DNA of 64,000 nucleotides from CALNXN01 sp942490645 (GTDB lineage Bacteria > Pseudomonadota > Alphaproteobacteria > Rhodobacterales > Rhodobacteraceae). The notes under the pieces were generated by a model. The model was given only the letters and a program-made list of their open reading frames with translations, did not search any database and had not been told where the DNA came from. The stretch is from NCBI GenBank assembly GCA_942490645.1, contig CALNXN010000005.1:62001-126000 (forward strand). Reading direction: 5' to 3'. The position numbers and the translations under genes are program-made. Of the stretch, positions 51,280 to 59,391 are shown piece after piece (position 1 is the first letter of the stretch; each line of letters starts with the position of its first letter).

Positions 51280-52706
51280 TTCCGTACCTCTGGTGGTGGT
51301 GTTGCAGCAGGTGCGCCCAGCTTGAGCGCATTCTCGCGTCCGCCATAGCGCGTTATCATCGCCGCCTGATCGGCAAATGCCTGTGCATTGACAGCTTCGG
51401 GGGCGACATGTGTGCGCAGCTCTGCCTCCATCTCGGCGAGCGTGTCTGCATATGCCGTATCTGCGGCCAAATTGCAGAGTTCTTCCGGGTCGGTTGCCAA
51501 ATTGAACAATTCGGGCGGAAAGCCGACATACCAGTTCAATTTCCAATCGCCCTTGCGCAGCATGAAGGCCCCCGACACTGCGCCTGCCGCATGGTATTCG
51601 CTCAGGATCGGGCGATCAGGATCATCCGCCCGCGCGGCGATGTCCGGCAGCGGTTGGCCGTCGCGCTCGAAGTCCACATCGAAGTGCGCGGGGATCGTCA
51701 CTGAAATATCAATTAACGACACCGGCGTGCGGCAGGTGCCTTTCGCCACGCCTGGACCGGCCATAATCAGAGGCACCGAAACACTCTCCTGATACAGGGT
51801 GGATTTACCCCATAACCCGCGTGCGCCTAGATTGTCGCCATGGTCCGAACTGTAGATGACGGTGGTATTTTCATCCAATCCAGCATCGCCAAGCGCGGCG
51901 AGGATTTGACCGACATTGTGGTCTAGCCATGTGCAGAGCCCATAATAGGCGGCCATCGCGCGCAACCGCTCTTGAGGGTCGTGAAACTGCGCTTCTGAAT
52001 CCATGCTGGCGTTCTGTTTCTCCACCCAAGGGTGGCGTGCAAAGCCGTCATCGGGGTGCAGTTTGACCTGAGGCAGATCCTCTAGTGGATAGAGGTCATA
52101 AAACTCCTGTGGCACCACCAGCGGGAAATGGGGCGCTACCAATCCGACATAAAGACACCATGGCCTGTCGTCATTCCCAGCCGCGCGCTCTGCAAACCAT
52201 GTCGCCGTGCGTTTGGTTACTGCCGCGTCATAGTCGGTGTATGTGCTGTCGCCCGGACCGATATATTCACCCAGCATGCGGGTTGAGGGTTGTACACGCT
52301 CGTTTTCGGCGCGGATCGACGCCCAGACCATGCCGACACCGCCCGCCACATGCATGGGGATGTGCTCCACATCAAACCCTGCGGGGTCCTCTTCGGATCG
52401 GTAGTGTAGCTTGCCGATGGATTCCACCGGAACGCCTGCGGCTTGAAGCGCATGTCCCCAGCCCTTGGGCTCTCCGGTATAGGGCATGGCATTGTCCCAC
52501 AGCCGGATCTTGTTGACCTGACGCCCCGCTGCGAAAGCCGCCCGCGCCGGGACGCAAATTGGCGACGGAGTATAAGCATCAGTGAACAGCGTGCCGCGTG
52601 CGGCCAGACTGTCGAGGTTTGGTGTCTGAACGAACGGATGCCCGGCACAGCCCATCGCGCGGGCCTGATGTTCGTCGGACATTATCACGAGAAGGTTAGA
52701 CGTCAT
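51276..52706 (-). CDS. sulfatase (choline-sulfatase-like), cytosolic
   Basis: This 476-residue sulfatase has the formylglycine signature CVPAR at 51-55, metal residues near Asp11 (MSDEHQ) and the SSDHGD segment near 291. There is no signal peptide. It resembles the 3110-4483 sulfatase in length and in TPSPICVP and GKLHYRS. It overlaps marR by 4 bp upstream and the MBL gene by 4 bp downstream, forming a marR-sulfatase-MBL operon divergent from the tctCBA transporter. It probably hydrolyses a sulfate ester brought in by that transporter. Confidence 0.9.
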   Translation of the reverse strand: MTSNLLVIMSDEHQARAMGCAGHPFVQTPNLDSLAARGTLFTDAYTPSPICVPARAAFAAGRQVNKIRLWDNAMPYTGEPKGWGHALQAAGVPVESIGKLHYRSEEDPAGFDVEHIPMHVAGGVGMVWASIRAENERVQPSTRMLGEYIGPGDSTYTDYDAAVTKRTATWFAERAAGNDDRPWCLYVGLVAPHFPLVVPQEFYDLYPLEDLPQVKLHPDDGFARHPWVEKQNASMDSEAQFHDPQERLRAMAAYYGLCTWLDHNVGQILAALGDAGLDENTTVIYSSDHGDNLGARGLWGKSTLYQESVSVPLIMAGPGVAKGTCRTPVSLIDISVTIPAHFDVDFERDGQPLPDIAARADDPDRPILSEYHAAGAVSGAFMLRKGDWKLNWYVGFPPELFNLATDPEELCNLAADTAYADTLAEMEAELRTHVAPEAVNAQAFADQAAMITRYGGRENALKLGAPAATPPPEVRK

Positions 52707-53179
52707 ATCTGCGCGTCCATTTCATCCACCACCGGATCAAGTTTTTCGAAAGCTCTGAAAAGCACCTCCAGCTCGTGTTGGTCGAGCGCATTCGACAAGC
52801 GTTCTTGCCGGTTGCGCATCAGTGGGCGGGCGCGGTGGAAGACACTCAGACCCTTTTCAGTAACGCGGATGTAGTGCGCGCGTTGATCCGATTCGCTGGA
52901 TTGGCTGGTTACAAGACCCTGTTCGATCATGGTTTTGATCGCGCGGCTCAGTTGGCTTTTGTCCAGACCGGTTTGGCGCACAATATCGGATGGTGTGATC
53001 CTGCCAAGCGATTCTAGCATCACGAAAACGCGCCATTGCATGAGCGTAATACCCGCTGATTTTGCAAGAATCTTAGTGGCTTGCGCATTCAGCCTGGCAT
53101 TCAAGCGCGACAGTCTGAACGTCACCATCTGATGCAGCTGAGGAGGCGAAGCCGTTTGCGTGGTCATGCCTTGTGCCAT
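52703..53179 (-). CDS. MarR family transcriptional regulator
   Basis: This 158-residue regulator has a winged helix-turn-helix at about 45-125 (ITLMQWRVFVMLESLGRI, SDIVRQTGLDKSQLSRAIK, DQRAHYIRVTEKG) between dimerisation helices. AAGGA is nine bases before ATG 53179. It is the first gene of the leftward sulfatase operon and adjoins a 44-bp perfect inverted repeat that also precedes tctC, so it very likely controls both directions. MarR members usually repress and are released by the substrate or its breakdown product; the ligand here is probably the sulfated compound or its aglycone. Confidence 0.9.
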   Translation of the reverse strand: MAQGMTTQTASPPQLHQMVTFRLSRLNARLNAQATKILAKSAGITLMQWRVFVMLESLGRITPSDIVRQTGLDKSQLSRAIKTMIEQGLVTSQSSESDQRAHYIRVTEKGLSVFHRARPLMRNRQERLSNALDQHELEVLFRAFEKLDPVVDEMDAQI

Positions 53180-53215
53180 GCGATTAAATCCTTATTGCCC
53201 GATCACTGTGCCAGC

Positions 53216-53259
53216 AGTTGGTGGACCCGTCAACTTTAATGTTGACGGGTCCACCAACT
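53216..53259. promoter_or_regulatory. 44-bp perfect inverted repeat, candidate MarR operator
   Basis: Arms of 19 bases (AGTTGGTGGACCCGTCAAC and its exact complement) flank a 6-base centre TTTAAT. It lies 36 bp from the marR start and 41 bp from the tctC start. It is longer than a usual MarR site, so it may bind two dimers. The inner GTTGAC could double as a -35 element in either direction. Confidence 0.75.
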
Positions 53260-53300
53260 TGCCGCAAGCTCCATAAATGCAAGCGTTCAGGGAGGACGGC

Positions 53301-54251
53301 ATGAAGAATTTCATCAAGACAGGGATTGCCGCGATAGGTTTCGCGGCGATGGCAACGACATCCATCGCGGCAGACTGGACCCCGCCGGGGCCAATCAAAC
53401 TGATGATCGCATTTGCAGCTGGTGGCGGTGCGGATACACAAGCCCGCCTGATTGCAGAAGACCTTGAGGCCAAGCTGGGATGGCAGTTCATCCCTGAGCA
53501 GATCACCGGTAAAGGCGGCATGAACCTTGCCGTGGCAATGAAGGACCAGCCCAACGACGGTTCGGTCATCGGAATGGTTGTGACTGAAACGTTGGGTTAC
53601 AACATGCGCGCAGCAAATGCCGGTGTTGAGCCTTCGGACTTCACGGCAATCACTACTACCGCCGGTTTCCAGATGGGGGTCGTTTCACTGAGCACCAAGG
53701 GCTGGACCAGCTTTGCCGATGTGGTTGCGGCCGCAAAAGCTGGGGATGAATTGCGCTTTGGCACGATGAGCCCGAAGCTCGCCGATCTGGCCTATCTGCT
53801 GGGCAAGGCGCAAGGCGTTGATTTCAATATCATCAATGTCAGAGGCGGCAAAGCCGTGATGAACGGCGTCAACGCAGGCGATATGGATCTGGGCTTCATG
53901 GCCGGCATTCAGGGCAAAGGCGTTGCCGCTGGCGATCTGGTCAACCTGGCCTCAGCCCTGTCCGAGCCGCTCAAGCAAACACCCGAAGCGCCGACGATGG
54001 CTGATCTGGGTGTGCCATATACTGCCGACGGTTACTTCGTCTTTATCGGCCCTAAGGGGATGCCGACCGAAGCGCGCGCTGCGCTCGCCGCTGCGATTGG
54101 CGAGGTCATCACCACGGACGGAACGAAGTCGAACGGCATGATCACCAAGGCATTCGGCGGACCGACCGTCATTGCGGGTGATGCGCTGCAGGCGCTGGTC
54201 GAGGCAGATTTTGTCGCAGCCGGTGAACTGATGCAGGCCGCGTCTGAATAA
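53301..54251 (+). CDS. tripartite tricarboxylate transporter substrate-binding protein (TctC family)
   Basis: This 316-residue periplasmic binding protein has a signal peptide (1-23, ending SIAA) and the TctC fold: IKLMIAFAAGGGADTQARLI at the start of the mature protein and GTMSPKLADLAYLLGKA in the middle. I chose ATG 53301 with GGGAGG upstream. It captures an organic anion for the TctB-TctA permease encoded next. Members have very varied ligands, so its substrate cannot be read directly; the sulfatases on both sides point to a sulfated or sulfonated compound. A GC-rich hairpin follows its stop. Confidence 0.9.
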   Translation: MKNFIKTGIAAIGFAAMATTSIAADWTPPGPIKLMIAFAAGGGADTQARLIAEDLEAKLGWQFIPEQITGKGGMNLAVAMKDQPNDGSVIGMVVTETLGYNMRAANAGVEPSDFTAITTTAGFQMGVVSLSTKGWTSFADVVAAAKAGDELRFGTMSPKLADLAYLLGKAQGVDFNIINVRGGKAVMNGVNAGDMDLGFMAGIQGKGVAAGDLVNLASALSEPLKQTPEAPTMADLGVPYTADGYFVFIGPKGMPTEARAALAAAIGEVITTDGTKSNGMITKAFGGPTVIAGDALQALVEADFVAAGELMQAASE

Positions 54252-54268
54252 ACAGGCCCGTCAAACAT

Positions 54269-54302
54269 CCGCCCCGCGTGCAAAAAGTTGCGCGCGGGGC
54301 GG
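54269..54302 (+). promoter_or_regulatory. intercistronic hairpin after tctC
   Basis: A perfect ten-pair stem CCGCCCCGCG/CGCGGGGCGG with a 14-base loop and no T run lies between tctC and tctB. Such stems often keep the binding-protein message stable and lower permease expression. The second tct set has a similar stem. Confidence 0.55.
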
Positions 54303-54355
54303 TTAGTTCCGACTGAACGCAACGAACTCATGCCGCTCGCATGAAGGGGGTTACC

Positions 54356-54904
54356 GTGGGACGATTTGATCGTGCGAATTTGATACTTGGGGGGTGTGTT
54401 CTGATTGCCGCCCTGATCATCGGCTTGATCTGGGTGCCAATGGACAGCGCAACTGGGTTGGTTGAAAAGGTACGCCGTCAGGTCACCATCGGTGACGCGC
54501 TTGCGCCAACAATCGCCGCAGGGTTCTTGTTTTTAGGAGGGATGCTCGTGGCGTTCTTCAGTCCTGAAGAGGACGCGTGCAGCCTGACATCGCACAATCT
54601 GAAATTCCTTGCGGTCTTCCTTTGTATTTTGTTTGTCAGCTTTGCAGTCATGCGCTGGTTGGGTCCGGCAGTTGCGAGCGTTTTGACAGAGAGCGGGTAT
54701 CGCCCGCTACGCGACACTGTTCCCTGGAAATACCTTGGCTTTATTGTCGGCGGGTCCGGTCTGATTACCGCCCTGATCGCCCTTGTCGAAGGGCGGGTGA
54801 GCCTGCGCGCCGTGCTGATCGGTCTGGCGGCCACCATTGGTCTGATCGTGGTATATGACCTGCCGTTCGACGACCTGCTGCTGCCCCCGAACGGTGACGT
54901 GTGA
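54356..54904 (+). CDS. tripartite tricarboxylate transporter small membrane subunit (TctB family)
   Basis: This 182-residue protein has four or five membrane helices (near 9-28, 48-66, 84-105, 128-150 and 153-172) and fits the small permease subunit of TTT transporters. GTG 54356 has AAGGGGG five bases upstream and gives MGRFDRANL; ATG 54341 would put that Shine-Dalgarno inside the gene. Its stop overlaps the TctA start (TGATG). It works with TctA and TctC to bring in the substrate using an ion gradient. Confidence 0.85.
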   Translation: MGRFDRANLILGGCVLIAALIIGLIWVPMDSATGLVEKVRRQVTIGDALAPTIAAGFLFLGGMLVAFFSPEEDACSLTSHNLKFLAVFLCILFVSFAVMRWLGPAVASVLTESGYRPLRDTVPWKYLGFIVGGSGLITALIALVEGRVSLRAVLIGLAATIGLIVVYDLPFDDLLLPPNGDV

Positions 54905-57900
54905 TGGGATGGTTTGACTACGTTTGGCTGGGCATTCTGGCGGTCTTTCAGGGGCCTGAGCTGTTTTCAGTGTTTGGGCTGGCCGTGCCGGTGACCATCG
55001 TGATGATCCTGTTGGGATTTCTAATGGGGGTCACGGTCGGGTCGACGCCGGGGCTGGCGGGTCCCATGGCGATGGCGATTGCCCTGCCGATCCTGATTTC
55101 GATCTTTGGCTTCACCCCTGACGCGTTGTTGCCGGTGATGGGGTTTTTGTTGGGCATCATGAAGGGGGCCACCATCGGCGGTGCCGTGCCCGCGATCCTG
55201 TTCAACACACCTGGCACACCTGATGCCTATATGACCACGCTAGACGGCTATCCGATGACCAAGGCCGGACAGGCGAAGAAGGCGCTAAGAGTTGCGCATT
55301 TTTCCTCGGCGTCGGGCGATACGTTTTCCGATGTTGTGCTGATCCTGTGCGCGCCATTTCTGGCTGTGTTGGTGGAGCGGTATCTGGACCTGCCCGAAAA
55401 GACCGCGCTGCTGATCCTTTCGCTTGCGTTTATCGCGGCCGTTATCGGCAATTCCGTAGGCAAGGGGTTGATCTCGCTGGGGTTGGGGTTGCTGGCGGCC
55501 TATATCGGCACTGGCGAGGATTTCTATCCGCGCCTGTCGATGGGCTCGCAGACGCTGGCACAGGGGTTCCCGATCACGACGGTGGTGCTGGGAGTGCTGA
55601 TCTTGGGCGAAGTGTTTCGCAGCATGGAAGACCTTTGGGTTCAGCGGCGCGACAAAGGGACCATTCCGCTGGTCACCCAATCGGGCGATCAAAAACTGCA
55701 CTGGGCCGATATCCGCAAACTTCTGCCCTATATTTCGCGCTCGGCTGTCATCGGCACCCTGATCGGGGCGCTGCCGGGGATCGGATCAACACTGGCTGCC
55801 ACGCTCGGATATACAGCGGGCCGCAACCGCCATATTCGCAAGGGTATGTCACCCGCCTTTGGTGACGGTGCCCCCGAAGGGATTGCCGCAACCGAGGCCG
55901 CAAATTCCTCCGTTTCGGGTGCCAACCTTATCCCTGTGCTGAGCCTTGGCATTCCGGGCAATGCAGCGGCTGTCTTTCTGATCCTGGCGGCAGAAACCAT
56001 TGGCGGGTTCAACCCCGGACCGTCCGTATTTCGGTTTACCGGCGACACAGTGAACCCTGAACTGGTGATCGCCTTTGGTCTGTTTACCTGCATGATGATC
56101 GCGAACTTGCTAAACTGGACCATTGGCGGCGCTTTTATGCGGTCCATGGGATTCATGAGCCGGATCCCCAAACACATACTGTTGCCAGTGGTGCTTTTGC
56201 TGACACTGACGTCGATATACGTGCAAGAGACTCGCATGGTGGCGATTTGGTTCGCCATTGGATTTGGTGTTCTGGGTTATATCATGCGCCGGCTTGGCAT
56301 TTCGCCGCTGCCCTTTGTCATTGCTTTTATTCTAGGGGGCAAACTGGAGGACTCCGCGCGCCAAGCTTTTGCTGCGACCGGCGGCGATAGCTTTTTCCTG
56401 TTCTCCAGCCCTGTCGCGGCCACGTTCATGGCGTTGACAGCACTGGTGATTGTCTTTTCGCAACGCAAAGCCAAAGGAGCCCGGCAAATGACCCGTCCAA
56501 ATATTCTTTTGATCTCTGCCGATCAACAGCGTGCAGATTGCTTTGGCTTCATGGGCCGCAAGATCAAGACACCGCATCTGGATCAGCTGGCAGCGGAAGG
56601 CACGCATTTCACCTCCTGTATTACGCCATCCGTGGTGTGCCAACCTGCCCGTGCGTCCATTCTGACCGGGCAGCTGTGCCGTACCCACGGCGTGCATGAC
56701 AATGGTATCGATCTGGACCCGGAGGTTGGCGAAAAGGGATTCGCTGGATCAATGGCCGCCGCAGGGTATCAGACCAGCTTTTTCGGCAAGGCGCATTTTT
56801 CGACCTACCACACCTATGAACCTACCGGCACGCCGGAGTGCCTACGCTCATCTGCGCAATATGGCGAGGATTGGAACGGGCCTTACATGGGGTTTGAGCA
56901 TCTCGAACTGATGCTTGTGGGGCACAATTGGTGGGCCCCTGAAAAGCCCCCCGCTGGCCAGCACTACGAACGTTTCTATCACATGGACGGGCGTGGCGAC
57001 GAAAAGACAAAACTGATGTGGGAAAATGCGGGCGACACAAAAGGGGCCGCGCAAACCTGGCATTCGCGCCTTCCATTGGCCTTTCACAACACGCCATGGA
57101 CCGCCGACCGCGCCATTGATTGGATCAAGCACGGGCGCGACAAGGACAAGCCATTCTGCACATGGGTGAGCTTTCCCGATCCGCATCACCCGTTCGACTG
57201 CCCCGAACCTTGGTCACGGTTGCATGATCCGGCGGAGGTGGACCTGCCCGAAAACCGCACCCATAGCTATGAGGGCAAACCGTGGTGGCACAAGGCAGCG
57301 TTGGAAGGCGAACCAGCCGACCCGAAATTCGCGGACATTCGCAAGGCTTACAGCCGCATCCCGCCCCAGACCGACGAACAGCTGCGCGAGATCATCGCCA
57401 ACACCTATGGTCAGATCGCGTTTATCGACGATCAGGTCGGGCGGCTGATGAATACCCTGCAAGAGGCGGGATTGGATGAAAATACCATTGTGATCTACAT
57501 TTCGGACCATGGTGACTGGCTTGGGGATCATGGTCTGATCCTAAAAGGTCCGATGCATTACGAAGGGCTTTTGCGGGTGCCGATGATCGTGAAGGGTCCG
57601 GGTGTGCGCGCCGGGGCGTCGGTGGGTGAGCCTGTCTCGACCCTCGATTTGGGTCCGACATTTTTTGACTATGGAACTGCCTCCCCGCTTCAGACGCAAC
57701 ACGGCCAGAGCCTGCGCCCGCTGTTGGAGACAGAAAGCGAAACACGCGATTTTGCCCTAAATGAATGGGGGTTGTTGCCGGGCCGTGTCGGCGTGGCGCT
57801 GGAGCTGCGAACCGTGCGCACCCGCGAACATAAATTGACGCTCGACCTGAACTCTGGCGCGGGCGAACTCTATGATCTTGTCGCGGATCCGAACGAGCAG

Positions 57901-58014
57901 ACCAATCTGTACGATGACCCCAAATCGGCGCAGGTTCGCGTCCTTTTGGAAGAATACATCGCGACGCGGCCCAACGACATGCGCCAGCATGGAACACCTG
58001 TAGGGACGGCGTGA
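54904..58014 (+). CDS. TctA permease fused in frame to a sulfatase
   Basis: One open frame of 1036 residues. Residues 1-528 are a complete TctA large permease subunit with about ten to twelve helices and the family stretches TPGLAGPMAMA, NTPGTPDAYMT and DGYPMTKAG. Residues 529-1036 are a complete sulfatase (MTRPNILLISADQQ, formylglycine signature CQPAR at local 51-55, later SDHGDWLGDHG). No stop separates them. An AAAGGAG ideally placed before the Met529 codon (ATG 56488) would also allow the sulfatase to be made alone. Either the tctA stop was lost or the fusion is functional, tethering the enzyme to the cytosolic side of the importer. The sulfatase differs clearly from the other two in the window. 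GTG 54901 is an alternative start. Confidence 0.85.
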   Translation: MGWFDYVWLGILAVFQGPELFSVFGLAVPVTIVMILLGFLMGVTVGSTPGLAGPMAMAIALPILISIFGFTPDALLPVMGFLLGIMKGATIGGAVPAILFNTPGTPDAYMTTLDGYPMTKAGQAKKALRVAHFSSASGDTFSDVVLILCAPFLAVLVERYLDLPEKTALLILSLAFIAAVIGNSVGKGLISLGLGLLAAYIGTGEDFYPRLSMGSQTLAQGFPITTVVLGVLILGEVFRSMEDLWVQRRDKGTIPLVTQSGDQKLHWADIRKLLPYISRSAVIGTLIGALPGIGSTLAATLGYTAGRNRHIRKGMSPAFGDGAPEGIAATEAANSSVSGANLIPVLSLGIPGNAAAVFLILAAETIGGFNPGPSVFRFTGDTVNPELVIAFGLFTCMMIANLLNWTIGGAFMRSMGFMSRIPKHILLPVVLLLTLTSIYVQETRMVAIWFAIGFGVLGYIMRRLGISPLPFVIAFILGGKLEDSARQAFAATGGDSFFLFSSPVAATFMALTALVIVFSQRKAKGARQMTRPNILLISADQQRADCFGFMGRKIKTPHLDQLAAEGTHFTSCITPSVVCQPARASILTGQLCRTHGVHDNGIDLDPEVGEKGFAGSMAAAGYQTSFFGKAHFSTYHTYEPTGTPECLRSSAQYGEDWNGPYMGFEHLELMLVGHNWWAPEKPPAGQHYERFYHMDGRGDEKTKLMWENAGDTKGAAQTWHSRLPLAFHNTPWTADRAIDWIKHGRDKDKPFCTWVSFPDPHHPFDCPEPWSRLHDPAEVDLPENRTHSYEGKPWWHKAALEGEPADPKFADIRKAYSRIPPQTDEQLREIIANTYGQIAFIDDQVGRLMNTLQEAGLDENTIVIYISDHGDWLGDHGLILKGPMHYEGLLRVPMIVKGPGVRAGASVGEPVSTLDLGPTFFDYGTASPLQTQHGQSLRPLLETESETRDFALNEWGLLPGRVGVALELRTVRTREHKLTLDLNSGAGELYDLVADPNEQTNLYDDPKSAQVRVLLEEYIATRPNDMRQHGTPVGTA
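56473..56490 (+). promoter_or_regulatory. internal ribosome-binding site for the sulfatase half
   Basis: AAAGGAG at 56473-56479 is eight bases before ATG 56488, which begins MTRPNILLISADQQ, the natural sulfatase N-terminus. This suggests that tctA and the sulfatase were or are separate cistrons, and that free sulfatase may still be produced from the fused frame. Confidence 0.6.
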
Positions 58015-58132
58015 ATTTTTGCCCGATGCTTGGTTTCGTCACCATAAGTACGGGGCTCGAAGATTTGCATACGGACCAAAGTCATCAGATTTCTAAGTCG
58101 TTTGCACGACAAAAAAGGATCACGGCAAAAAC

Positions 58133-58293
58133 ACTGCATGAATGAACGGCCGCATCTGCGAACAGATTCTGAGTCAGCGAAAACGGTAAAGGGAAAAGTG
58201 CGAAAAGTCCGCAATCTGTGAATTCGACGCCTGATCCATGCTGCGAGATGCATGAATGGCCGCTTGTCCCGCTGAGCACTGCATGAATGGCGG
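58133..58293. repeat. three copies of a GCATGAATG-GGCNGC motif
   Basis: Copies are at 58133-58153 (ACTGCATGAATGAACGGCCGC), 58248-58262 (GCATGAATGGCCGC) and 58277-58293 (CACTGCATGAATGGCGG). They sit in a 450-bp stretch with no recognisable gene after the tctA-sulfatase frame. They may be decayed copies of a dispersed intergenic repeat. Confidence 0.45.
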
Positions 58294-58465
58294 CTTCGCA
58301 GCGTGACCTCATTCCTCTGCTTCGAGTGCCGATAGTTTCGGTGACCTGTTCTTGATGGTTGACCACCGCCTGCTCCATGCATGCGACAGACGCGCCAACC
58401 GCGAACGGTGGGGGTTTTGCATAGAAGGCCAGTGCGCATCTCTGGGCCGCGTAGGTGCTTTGCTC

Positions 58466-58890
58466 GGGGTTACCGTCACTTTGCATGCTCTCAAGCCGCC
58501 CCCCGCTGCTGACATCGCCCACAATCGCCTGTCCGCCACTCTCGACGTTTACGCGCTCGACGCGCACGGTTTGCTGAGCCTTGGCGCGGTATGTCTTCAG
58601 CGCGTCCGTTTGCGCCAGGTAGGCGCGGCTTAGGCGCGTTACAGACCGCTCAAGGCTTTCCCGTATGGTTGTCGCGGTCTGATAGGACATGCGTTCAATG
58701 AGCGTGGGCATCGCAACATGTGTCGCGGTCATGTGGCTTATCAACATCGCCTAAATGGCGTCGCGGGGTTCCACTTTCGCAAACATTTCTGAGACGAAGT
58801 TGGCGTGTTTTTCCGTGCCTTTGCCCAGCGCAGTGATGGCCAAGGTGTAAAGCCCGTCTGCGGCTTCGTGTGTGCATACCCATCAAATCT
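58466..58890 (-). pseudogene. relic of a conserved hypothetical alphaproteobacterial protein with an in-frame stop
   Basis: Read leftward, one frame gives DGLYTLAITALGKGTEKHAN, FVSEMFAKVEPRDAI, a TAG stop (58753-58751), then AMLISHMTATHVAMPTLIER, SLERSVTRLSRAYLAQTDAL and VNVESGGQAIVGDVSSGG. I recall this pattern (sets of Met/Ala helices followed by VNV-GGQAIVG) from uncharacterised proteins often found on plasmids or islands in alphaproteobacteria. One GAG to TAG change would explain the stop. The downstream part of the frame, to 58085, has no recognisable content. Confidence 0.6.
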
Positions 58891-59391
58891 TTGACACGAC
58901 AATCCGGCGCGCAGTCGGCTGTGTCGTTGTTGTCAGCGGTTTTCCGGAGCGTTGGTTAGGACCACATGCAAAGCTCGGTCTTTACAGGTGTTTTGCGCTC
59001 AGCACTGTCGCTTGCTCCAATTGAGAGGGAATACCGGTCGCAATACTCCCACCACGTTGCGACTGACACGCAGAACCGGTTTTGCGGGGGACATATCGCT
59101 GTGCTTTCTCTCGCCCTTCACAGCAATCGCGTCATCCAGTCCCTGCATCGATATTGCTTGTTGCGCACCAATTCTCCGAACATAGCCGTGCGAGAAGACC
59201 CATACTAGAAAGTCTTTGGGTTGAGGTTCCGTTCCCGCTCACCCCCAAGCAAAGTTTCCGCCAAGATAAAGACTGTCGTTTGTAGTGTGTCGCCCGGTGC
59301 CAGCTATAATACATGAAGCGGCTCAAAGCACACGAACCTCACGAACCGCGAGAATATCTCGGGCCGATTGATCAACAGAAACGTTTCACCG
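58891..59391. other. non-coding gap
   Basis: About 500 bp between the pseudogene relic and the aminotransferase stop codon. Short frames on both strands show no family features. Nothing is recognised. Confidence 0.4.

Noticed and set aside
58085..58747. 220-residue minus-strand frame as an intact gene
   Set aside because: Only its first 94 codons resemble a known family, the homology extends upstream past a stop codon, and the tail runs through short repeats; treated as a relic.
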